A stretch of DNA of 64,000 nucleotides, from positions 9,447,001-9,511,000 of the forward strand of contig NC_072795.1 of assembly GCF_028583425.1 (NCBI RefSeq), in the 5' to 3' direction. The position numbers and the translations under genes were made by a program. The stretch is from Eublepharis macularius (taxonomy: Eukaryota > Chordata > Lepidosauria > Squamata > Eublepharidae). A model generated the notes under the pieces. That model made no database searches. It was not told where the DNA came from and saw nothing but the letters and a program-made list of their open reading frames with translations. Each line of letters starts with the position of its first letter. Position 1 is the stretch's first letter. Below, piece after piece: positions 36,801-48,800 of the stretch.

Positions 36801-39800
36801 ACCTCCCCCCCAGGGATCGTGATGGAGACAAAGAGCTGTCCCTTGTGCTGAGGAGTGGTAGCCACTGGCAACTCCCACCTTGCCAACATGGTGGCGGATG
36901 CCTTCCTCACCATTGGGGTTAAAGGTTCCCTTGTGACGGGGGCCATGTCCTTCCCAGGGAATGTAATGGAGACGAAGGGCTATCCATCCCACCACACTGA
37001 TGGGGTGCCTGTGAAGGATGCCTTTCCCACTCATCTGGGAGGGACAGGTGCTCAAAATAAGTACCCTCCCCGCCTCCTGTCAACCAAAACCCACCTCACT
37101 GATGTGGTGGCCACGAGGGATGCCTTCCACACTCTGGGAACTTAAATCCTCCTTACAGGGGGAAGGGTGTGTTTGCACCGTGCAAGGAAGTCAGCAATGG
37201 CTGGTTGGCCACAGTCAGAGGAACCCACATCACCTACAGTGTGCCCACCAGGGAGGCCTTCTTCACCCATGAGGAAGGTGGTTAAAAGTCCTCCTCGGGG
37301 AGAGGCATATGCACCTGGTGTGGACCAGAGGTGGGCCACATCCCTGACCCTCCCAGATACTTTGCCCCTGATTCTGGCACTGTCACAGAGACTGGAGCAG
37401 CCAATCCCACTGCACCGACAGGGTGCCCACTATGGAAATGGAACAGGTGGATGCCTTCTCCACCTTTGGGGATGGCGATTCTAAATCCCCTTGTGTGGGG
37501 GCCTACTATCACCCCTGACACATGATGGAGATATAAGGATGCCCTTCCTATTGAGAAGAGGTGGCCATTGGCAGAACCCACCTTTCTGATGGGGTTGCTG
37601 TGACAGAATGGAAGGGAAAGTATGTCTTCCTGTCTGTCAGGGAAGGCTATTCTAAGTCCCATGGGGGCACCCATGAGGAATGCATCATAGATGAAAGGCC
37701 TTCCCCCCATCGAAGAGCAGTACCACCAACAAAATCAACCTCACCAATGAGGTGCCCATGAATGAATGAACACATGCCTTCCCCATCCAGCTGGGACAGG
37801 TGCTCCAAATAACCTTCCCCGCCTCCCATTAACAAAAACCCACTTTACCAAAGAGGAGGTCAGTGATGTCCTGAAATGTCTTCAGGACACGGACCATTTG
37901 GGAGAGGGCTGGTAGCCAGCCTGTGGAGCTAATGCTGAGCCACTGAGTCTGGCAGAGCAGTTTTCCAGATGTCAGTGCTCAGAACCCATCTCACCAACAT
38001 GGGGGACGCAAGGGAAGCCTTCCACTGTCAGACCCATGGGAATTGCGCACCTGGAAATCCCTTCGCACCTGGAAGGGATTTAGTACAGCATCCAGAATAT
38101 ATCTCCCCAATGGTCTCCGGCAGCACAAACCTTACAGGCCAAGACTAGCGTGTCTGCTGGTGACTGTGAGGAAAGCCTTCCACCAGCAAGGAAGTTGGTG
38201 AGGACCAAAACCCATCTTGCCAGCAGGGGGCCGTGTGGGAAGGTTGAGTCATCCCACATAAAACTATGGTTGTTGTGGGTTTTCCGGGCTGTATTGCCGT
38301 GGTCTTGGCATTGTAGTTCCTGACGTTTCACCAGCAGCTGTGGCTGGCATCTTCAGAGGTGTAGCACCAAAAGACAGAGATGTCTCAGTGTCACAGTGTG
38401 GAAAAGAAGTTGGCAGGCCATTTATATCTACTCAGGAAGGTGGGGTTGGGCTGAGTCATCCTGTAAGAGTTTCCCAGGGTGTGGAATGCTAATGGCGGGA
38501 GGCTTCACTGTATCCTGAGGAGGTTCTTTTGCATATGGATTGGTGCTTGATATGCTAATCTTCTCTGCAGGGCTATTGTCGGGTGTAGAGTATTTTGAGG
38601 GAAGGAACGGTGGCATGCTGTTGACCATCTCCCGAGGAAGGTTCATATTTTGAAACCTGTCCTGGCTGGGTGGGGAAGGCATCCATCCATTCCCTTCCAT
38701 TCCCAAGGAGGGAAGGCACCCCCTCATAAGGGGACTTAAAGTAGCCTTCCCTGACAGAGAAGGCATCCATTCCATCGAAGGTGCCCCGTAGGTGAGGTGG
38801 GTTCTGTCGGCAACACCTGCTCCTACATACTCCTTTAATCTGCATCCTTTTCCATGGGGGAGGCAATATTCCCCCAAAGGGACTTTGTACCACCTCAAGG
38901 GTTGGGAAGGCTTCAATTCCATCATAGCCACCCCGTTGGTGAGGTGCGTTCTTTGGTACATTGTGGCATCTCCAACTCACGTTCAGTTTCTCCATCAATG
39001 AGCTTCTCCTTCAGGCTTCCATGCCTCCTGTCCCTCTCCATCAGTGAGGTGGGTTTTGCCAGCAGCTGTCCTCAGCCATAGAGGGGGTGATCTATTGTCA
39101 CCACTGCACCTGGTCATGTGGGGTGCTCTTGGGGTGGGTTGTAAACAAGCCCACCATGTGTCTACAGTTGATGAACATTACTGTGCCCTCAGGTGATGAT
39201 GGCCTTCCCCTTTTGTCCCCTGTCGCACTCCTTGATATTGAATAGCATCTCATCAGCCTTTTTGTCCAATTCTGTACCACTCTTTTTTACTCTCCTAACA
39301 GCTGTGACACTGTTAGGGGCAGCATTGCCCGTGCCTGTTTCCTATTCTCTCTGATGTTATGGACTGTGTTCACCAATGCCTGTTTCCTGCCTCCTTGGAC
39401 ACCTACCTCACCTGGGCCCAGAGCCATGCTGCTAGCAGCACAGTGCCAGCCGGAGGGACCCTCCACGAGCCTGGCCAGGCACCCCCTGGTCAGTTCCCAC
39501 AAGGAGTTGCTTGCAGGACAGTGTTCTGTGCAGGAATTATTACTTGCGTTGGCACTTTTTGCAAGCACTATGATCCCAGGAATTTAGTAATAATCCATTT
39601 CATGTGTTACTTTAGCACAAGAATAGGAAGGGTCAAAATTGCATGAATGGGGGGGGGGGACGTATTGTGTACACTCGCTCTGAATTTCTGAATGCTGGAA
39701 GATGGGGGTGAAAGTACGCCTTCCTTGTCAGAAGCATATAAAGCTGGCCAGCATCAGAGACATATCTCAGCACCAGACAGAAACTGATTTTGCATCAGCA

Positions 39801-42800
39801 TTGCAATCTTATGGTACTTATCTATGTAAGCATTAACTTTGTTGTTTTCTGTTTAGGCAACCTAACCTTTTCTTTTTAAAAAAACAATAATTTGCCTGAG
39901 TACTAATTTCTAAGGGGTTTTTCATGGGTGCAGGTATTGCATTTACAAGTGGCCACACCTGGAAGGAACAGAGGAAGTTTGGCATAGTTACCATGCGGAA
40001 GCTGGGACTGGGGAAGAAAGGCATGGAGCACCAAATAGAAGAGGAGGCCCATCAGCTAGCTGAGACTTTTGCCCGGACAAAAGGTACGTGATACCAAGAA
40101 ACTGCAGGGACCTGTTTGCTACTTTTCATTACTCAGCGCCAGACAACATGAAATGTATATTCAGAATTATAATCAGCTCCAAAATAATACAAAGAACTCC
40201 CTGCAAGGACAATTTCAGCTTGGGGAAATGGTAGAGGAGAAGCAGTAGGTAAGGTTGCCAACTCCAGATAGGGAAATACCTGGATAGTTGGGCGGTGGAG
40301 TTTGAGGACAGTGGGGTTTGGGAAGGGGCTGGAGCATACAAGGTATACTGTCCAGTGTCCACTATCCAGAGCAGCCATTTTCTCCGGGGGGGGGGGGGGT
40401 CTGATATTTGTCACCTGGAGATCAGTCATAATTCTGGGAGATCTCCAGCCACCACCTGGAGTTTGGCAAGCTAGGAGTAGCCCCATCTTCTCCCATTCCC
40501 ACCATAGGTCTGAGCCAAATCAAGATCCTGAGGATTTTTAAAATGACCTTCCCTGAAGATATCATGTAGTGGGGAAGAAAACATGTCAGAACCAGGGAAC
40601 CTACAAAGAGATACGTATTTTGGCCTTCAGCGGATGCTTGAATTAATTTGCTGTGTATAGCTGAGTGGGTTAATTTGTATATTTTGGACATTTTGAAATG
40701 GAACTTGATATATCTCTTCAGATTTTCTAATATGTAAACCAGTTTTAAGATTTCAGAGAACTCCTTTTCCTTTAGCTAACTGCACCATCATATCCCACTC
40801 TCAGTATCTACAAGGTGAGAAAAATAATGTTACCATTTTGTAAATAACTGTACTTGCAGGGCAGCCATTTGACCCTTCATTGCCCATCACTAATTGCATC
40901 TGCAATGTGATTTGTGCTGTGGCTTTTGGACACAGATTCTCCGTTGAAGATGAAGAATTCCTCAAGTTGATGAACGCCATTGATTATGTTACCAAATTTG
41001 TAGGCACTACCAGTCATGGGGTAAGTCATCTTTTTGTTCCCTGTTGAGTCTGACAGGTCCCATCCTCCAGAGTTCCTATTCCTCCATCTTTGGCCTGAAA
41101 AAATGTATAGTTGCAGACGAATTTCACGTTTATTGGTTTGACTAAAACGTCAATGGTTTGAATGGATTCTTTTAAAATGAGGGAACAACACTGGTTTAAA
41201 AGATTTCCAACAGAAGAAGGGAAAACAGCAGGGAACGAATGAAGGAAAGGAAGGACCTCACCCCACTCTGTGGTAGTGGAGAGAGCCCTCAAGTCAGTGT
41301 TGACTTACGGCAACCCCTGGCAAGAGAGGTGGTTGGCCATTGCTTGCCTCTGCAACCCTGGTCTTTGTTGGAGGTCTCCCATCTAATAGTAATTAGAGGG
41401 AGTCGTGTAGAAAAGGAAGATGTCAGGATGTAAAGGTACAGTGAAATTTGATTTGCTATATCCTTCACATCTAATCAAGCTGCATTGTCTGAAGAAGGGA
41501 GCTCTGACTCTCAAAAGCTTACACTCTGAAAATTTTGTTGGTCTCCAAGGTGCCACTGGACTCTAATTTGGCTGTTATACTTCTACTAGTTGATCAGTTT
41601 CCAAACATACAAGAACCAAAACTTGTCAAGACGGTATAATAAGAAACCTGAGATATTAACTGTCTGCTGTTACGCTAATCACTCAAACCAGGAGTCCAGG
41701 GCGCCTTAAAGAATAGCAACATTGATTTTAGCATTAGCATTCATGAGACACAGCTTACGTTGTGCGATGTAGGATGCTGGAATCATTTTTGTGAGTCGTT
41801 AAGGTGTCATGGGGCACCTATTTTTTCTGCAACAAACACCTACTCCTCTGGAATTAGCACTATCATATTGATGTTGAGCTTTAGCAGGAAGCACTCAGAA
41901 GAAACTGCTGGCAATTCACAGAAGACGTGTCAATCTTCTGACAACTTGATTTATTAGTGAAGAGCACATTTAGAGGCTGCAATTGGGAGAGGAAAATGGT
42001 AGGGACAGCTGCTTAACCACGCTGGCCGGTTCTATTATTGGTCCCATCTTTCGCTCACTGCACGTCAGTTGGTATCATCCAAGCCATAATTCTGATGTGG
42101 GAACCCAAAGGAAATGGTTTACGAACAGTTTCACCGAGCGATCGCATGGTACTGATAGAAATTTTGTTTTCTTCTTTCCTGTAGCTGTATGAAATATTCC
42201 CATGGATCATGAAACATCTCCCAGGGCCTCACCAGAAGGCACTTGCACATGTAAAAGCTGCACAAACATTTGCAAAGAAGGAAATAGAAAAACATAAGGA
42301 ACATGATGTTGTGCATGATCCACAAGATTTCATCGATTTCTATCTCTTGCATATGAAGAAAGTAAGTATTCAGCCTGTGCATGAAATCAGAAACTCAATC
42401 AAAGAGAGAGGTAAATGAAAACTGTAATCTTTGAACATCTATGTCTACCTGCTGAACGAGAAGACTGAAATGATGCCTCCATCCTGGCCACTGGATCGAT
42501 TGTTCAGGTGACAGGTAGTGCTTACACACATTCCAATTGTGCAGAACTTTAAAACGTTTGTAGCACACAGGGATTTATTGTGCTGTGTAGAACTGATGGA
42601 AGTGAAACGAATTCAACTGAGCAGGGAGATTTTCCAGTCATTGATTAATGGTTAGCTTTGTGTGTTTTACTGTATTTGTATCTATTCAAATTTTATTTTG
42701 ATGCGTAAAGTTATGTATAATCACTGTTAATTTTTTTGGATAATCACTGTTAAATTCTGTAGATTGATTTGAATGTTCTTTTGGAAAGCAGAGAGTGATA

Positions 42801-45800
42801 ATGAAACTGCCAAAACTTTTCCTTGGGATATGATAAGCTACGCAGGATGGAGAATGTCATGTGCTCTGTTTGGAATATCTCCCTCAATTTTTAACCCACA
42901 AGAACCATTGATTGGACTATATATAACAGAGGAAAGCCAAACTGCTCTGTCATGGAGGCTAGGCTCAATCTAGATGAACTAAAATATTTCTTTGGTCTCT
43001 GATTGATTGGGGGGGGGCTTGAGTACCTACAAATGTGTGTAAAGTGACCACATTTCAAACCAGCTTTTTATTCAGGATGACTATCAATCAGTAATTTAAA
43101 TCATAGATTCAGAGGAGTTAGCCGTGTTAGTCTGTAGTAGAAAAATAGAAAAGAGTCCAGTAGCACCTTTAAGACTAACCAACTTTACTGTAGCATAAGC
43201 TTTTGAGAATCACAGTTCTCTTCATCAGATGCATCTGACGAACAGAACTGTGATTCTCAAAAGCTTATGCTATAGTCAAGTTGATTAGTCTTAAAAGTGC
43301 TACTGGACTCTTTTCTCATTTAAATCATGAAATCAAGATAAGGGGTTGAATCCATTGCAGTTGTGCCAGAACTCTTGGCACAAGCAGAAATGGAAGGAAA
43401 AGACTGCAACAGCCTCTTGGGCTAAGTCACACTTACTGCATCGCTACTTGTTTTTTTTTGCTTACACGAGATCTTGCACAACCAGTTTCTGAGTCCTATA
43501 ATATATAAGGAGGAAAGTGATAGGTGTTGGATAAGATGTTTCCCAGATAGAACAGCATTAAGGCGATCTGTGTTTCCCCTTGCACATAGCTGGATCCAAG
43601 ACAAAGTTTCTCAGTTGGTGTGGCAGTTCCTATTCATTGGGAGCAGGCATCTAGAGGACGAGTGTCAATTTTTGTAGTAAGATAGAATGCCCAAAGCAGG
43701 GGTAGGCATAACTCCTCCCATTAGCCAAAATCTCAGAGGCGTAACTGGCCTTGGCAAAAGGCCATCACTAACCTGCTTGTGGATAGGTGCAGAACCGTTT
43801 TCCTACAGGCTGCCCCCCTCCTGCTATCAACTAGAGCTTGCATTTTCCATTGTCTCTTTCACCTTGAGGAACAGACTCTTGAGGAGGCGAGTTTACTCTG
43901 CAGAGCCAGTTTATTTGCCAGTTTTTTAAAACAGGGTATAAGCTAGAAGCCTCCGAACCAAGATAAAGGAGCTGGCATTCTTGGCGTCAATGATGTTTTA
44001 GGAACTCAGGTGTGAAATGATTGAGCCCAGAATCTCTGCTTAAAAGTCAAGAATTAATGGACAATGTTCACAAAGGTTGGCAGTTAGTGGCAACATCTCA
44101 CAAGGAAATATTAATCTCAATTCACAGACCTGTGTTTATGTGCTTAACGGTATAATCTCATCCAGAGTCACTTCTTTGGGGAAAAGTTTCATTGGATACT
44201 CTTGAGATCTCCTGTGTGTTATGTGCCATCAAGTCTTCTCTGTCCTATGGCAACCTTATGAAGGAAATAGATCCAGAGGAGATAGCCGTGTTAGTCTGTA
44301 GTAGCAAAATCAAAAAGAGCCCAGTAGCACCTTTAAGACTAACCAATTTTATTGTAGCATAAGCTTTCGAGAATCACGAAGAGAACGTGATTCTCGAAAG
44401 CTTATGCTACAATAAAATTGGTTAGTCTTAAAGGTGCTACTGGACTCTTTTTGACTATGAAGGAAAGACCTCCAGAACATCCTATCATTAACAGACTTGC
44501 TCAGATCCTGCAAACTGGAGGAAATGGCTTCTTTTATTGAGTCAAGCCATCTCGTTTGAGGTCTTCCTCTTTTCCTACTGCCTTCCACTTTTCCTAGCAT
44601 TATTCACTTTTTCAGAGAATCTTGCCTTCTCATAATGTGACCAAAATATGATAGCCTCTGTTTTGTCATTTTAGCTTGTATGGAGAATTCAGGCTTAATT
44701 TGATTTAGAATTCAATTATTTGTCTTTTGGGCCATCCGTGGTATCCGTAAAATTCTCCTTCAGAACCACAATTGAAACGAATCAACATTTTTCCTGTCAG
44801 CTTTCCTCATTGTCCAGCTTTTACATCCATTCATCGTAATGGGGAATACCATAGTTTGGATTATCTTGATCTTGGTTCCCAGAGAGACATCTTGATCTTT
44901 AAGGGTCTTTTCTAGTTCCCTCACAGCTGCTCTTCCAAGTCTCAATCTTCTTCTGATTTAATTCCTCAGTAGTATTTGGGGAGAAAGAGACAAAGTTCTC
45001 TTTGTCTCCTCTCTCTACCTCAGGCATAATTTTATAAATTCTTATCATGTCCCCCTTAGTTGGCTCATTTCTAAACTGAAAAGTCCCAGACTCTTCAACT
45101 TTCTTCACTAGAAAGTGCTAATCCGTAATGATCTTGGTCACCGTCTTCTGCACTTTTTACAGCTCTGCAATGTCCTTTTAGAGATATGGTGACCTGACCA
45201 GAACTGTACACAGTATTCCAAATGAGGTTGTACCATAAATCTACTCAGGGACAGTATGATATGGGGCATTTTATTTTCAGACTCTTTCCAAATAATCCCC
45301 ATCTTAGAGTTTGCCTTTTTCATTGCTGCGACACACTGAGTTGACACTTCAATTGAGCTATTCACTCTCAGGGCCAAGCTGCAAGTGATGAATGACACTT
45401 GAATGGCAAGTGGATTGAGTGGAGGGCAAGTGAACAGGGAGAAATACACTTGCCGTTCAAGTGTTATTTGTCACTTGTAGTTTGGCCCTTAGTCTCAGCA
45501 AGTTTAGACCTCATTAGCATATGCTTCAAGTATATACGTGAACTTGGTTTTTTCCTCCCCAATGTGCATCACCTTATATATGCCTGCATTGAAATTCATT
45601 TGCCACATTATTGCCCACTCACCCAACTGGTGGAGATTTTCTTGGAGCTCTTCACAGTTAAATTTGGTTTTCACCATCCTGACTAATTGTGGGCCAAGCT
45701 ACAAGTGACAAATGACACTTGCCTGGCAAGTGAACCGACTCATGTGTATTCCTCCCTGTTCTCTTGAGGGAAGAATATGCATGAGTCTGTTCACTTGCCA

Positions 45801-48800
45801 GGCAAGTGTCATTCATCACTTGTGGCTTGGCCCTGTGTGTCATCTGCAAACCTATTCAATGTACTGCTCACACTCTGTTCCAATTCTTTTATGAACAACT
45901 TAAATAACACATACCCCAGTATCAATCCTTGTCAGATCTCACTGCTTACTTCCCTCCAATTGTTGAGACATCACTATAGTTTTGAACGGGGGTGAGGGTT
46001 GGAATGGGTGCGATTACCTGTAGGCAAACTTTTCACTACCTTAGGCTTCTTCCATTTTTGCAATGCAAGGAGTGCCTTGGAAAGCCTGCTACACAGTTTA
46101 TTCCAAACTTCAGGAGAGCGCGAATGAAGAAATAAAAGTGCAGCATGTTCTAGGGGTTCCCATGCAGGAGTCTAGGCTGCATGATGGCAAAGGCAGATTG
46201 GGGATTTCTGTATTAGAGACACGTGACATGTTGCATAAAAGCTGTAGTACTACATGTTGCCTATTATGGAGATAACGTGACATTTTTCTACTGCAGAAAA
46301 AATGAATAGACACAACTTTTGTTTGACACAAACACACACACACACACCCACCAAGTGCAGAATTACAGAAGTCCAAAGCAGGTCTAATCCTCACAAATCA
46401 AAATTTTAAAAAATGGTGTAAGCATGTGTGCAGAAAAAAACAGCCTCTAGGTGGGGCCTGGACTTCTCCCAGAATTACAACTGATCCCCAAACTATAGAA
46501 ATCAGAGCGGGACCACAAGTGACGCCTGACACAGGTTGGACACTAGTCAGCTTCCCTCAAGTTTTGATGGGAAATGTAGACATCTTGGTCTTGCAGCTTG
46601 ACTCTCTGACTGCTGTCCAATGGACTTTTCAACTGTCACTTGTCCAACATTCCGCCAAGCTGCCAGGAGGAAAAGACAACTTCAGAGGGCTGACTCAATG
46701 CAATGACATCTTCGCTGAGCTTTCTCCTCTCCCCAAACTCTGCCCTCCCCAAGCACAGCTTCCAAATCTCCAGGAACTGTTCAAGCCAGAGTTGGCAATC
46801 CTGTCCATGAACGTTGAGTCAAAATGCCTAGAATTCATTGTAAACTTTTCTTTTTTACTTTTTCTTATTCTCAACAACAGACCAAGAATGACCCCAACTT
46901 TACATACAATGAGGAGAACCTGGTTGAGATTATCTTTGAACTTTTTGTGGCAGGGACAGAAACAACATCCTTGACTTTGCAGTGGGCATTGCTCCTCATG
47001 GCAAATCGCCCAAACATCCAACGTAAGAGAGACTTCTACACTAATTCAAAGAAAGACCACTTTTATAACCACAAGGAATTTTTTTTCTAATTTTTAAAGA
47101 GGTTAAAAGTTGTCCAATTTGTCTATGATTAACAAAACAGAAACCTGTACTCCCTTATATAGGACTCAGTGCCATAGATAATTTTGGAATCTCTCTGAGG
47201 ACCTCTTTACATGTGCACGAAAAACAAGTTGGATTGGGGAAAACTGCAACTCAGCTTGCACTTAACAGGTTGAAGCTTACCTTAAAAATGGGTGGGGGAT
47301 AGGCTCCCATGTTCTTACAGGGGCAGGAGGAGCATCTTCATTCCCTTCTTTCTATTTGTCTTCCTGCTGGTTCCACACACATGTGGCCAAGATCTGCCTG
47401 TATCATCTAATCATGCCTGGGGAGACATGTGAAACCAGCAGTAAGACAAATAGCGTGGAGTAAACTAACCACCTTTAACATTCCTGTGTTCCCTTAACAT
47501 TCCGGTGCTGCAATTCATTTTATAATCAGCATTCCTGAATCCCTATGGAATACTTTCAGAGACTGACTAATTTTGAAGAGATAAATGCAATACCCAGATA
47601 AAAGCTACCTTTTTTTATTGTTTTCCTCAGAGAAAGTCCACAAGGAGATAGAAGATGTTTTGGGTTCCTCTACGTCATTCAGCTATCAAGATCGAAAGCG
47701 ATTGCCTTACACCAATGCTGTGATTCATGAGATCCAGCGGTTCCAATATATTTTAATTGCTGGGATCCCCAGACAATGTGTAAAGGATGTGAACATCTTT
47801 GGTTTTCTTATTCCCAAGGTATCAAAGACTGTCACAATTACATTCCTGAATCCAAAGAGTAATGTCTATTATAGGTAGCATTTTAACAGGTGTATTCATA
47901 TGATAGTGTGCTCTGTAATGATTTCTGAAGGGCAGGAAACCAGCCCTATTTTCAAAACATGACACTATATTATAAAGGGATTATTGTTTCATCATAGCTG
48001 GCGGCATGTGTATTTACCTATTTGTGTTGACCTTCTTTGTTTATTTTGTAAATGCATCCAGTGCTTAGAAGAATATCACTACCCAAAACTAGAGATGGGC
48101 ACGAACCACATTACGAACCTCAAAAACTCACGAAAATGGCAATTGCGCAATCGTGACCCAGCGGTTCATGATTGTCCACAGCCAACCAACTAGTGGGCGG
48201 GAGAAGCCAGGTTCATTGCATTCGGGCGCGGTTCAGGAAGCCAGACACTCAGGCGCCAGCAATCTATTCCCCTGGCAACAGAGCCAGGGGCATGCCTGAG
48301 CTCTGTCTGCCCTCCTGTAGCCCTGGAAACCTGAATGGAAGCCCAGCTTTCCTTGATCAGCAGGGCTTCCTTCCAACCACGGAGCTGCAAAGCAGTTACA
48401 AGTTGGGAGAAGACACGCAGGGGAGGGAGGGGGAAGGGGATGTTCTGTAGCCATAGGCACTCCAATCTTATCCCTGCAAACCCTGATAGGCAGCTCTGAC
48501 AGCCAAACACAGACCTCTTGTGTTTGTGAATGGGACCCATGCTTATAAATAGCCGTGGTCTCCCAGGCTGGGTTTCACTTTCTGCGAGCAGTGGAGTGAG
48601 ACAGAGCTCTTGCTTGCCACTTGCTAGTGTTTGGGGAGAGAGACTGTGAGTACAATTGAGCTTGGCTTTGGGGGATAGGGATCTATCTCCTCTGGTTCCA
48701 GGGCTGCTGCCTGGCTCTGGGGCCAAGCTCAGTGGGCACCTCAGCTGAGGGCTCACATTGATTATTGATCAGATCCTGATCGGGTCAGGTCTGTGGGAGT

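Larger units (their letters stand above)
36005..39130. mobile_element. hAT-like left end followed by degenerate minisatellite
   Basis: Begins tagagatggacatgagaac, like the start of the hAT at 48090. From about 36480 a degenerate unit recurs irregularly every 75-165 bp with the core gatgccttcc. From about 38620 to 39070 the same text appears inverted (gaaggcatcc). A Penelope terminal repeat separates the two orientations. No matching right terminus was found. Confidence 0.5.
44966..45965 (-). pseudogene. CR1 LINE fragment with two nested MITEs
   Basis: The minus strand contains the RT block coding FADD at about 45838-45851 and the following ...KCKVMH-like region (aatgcatttcaatgcag / gatgcacattgggg, about 45560-45600). 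Two MITEs interrupt it. Confidence 0.7.

Noticed and set aside
48190..48756. 188-codon open frame, minus strand
   Set aside because: Lies within the terminal GC-rich part of the hAT element, with frames open on the other strand too and no recognisable domain.
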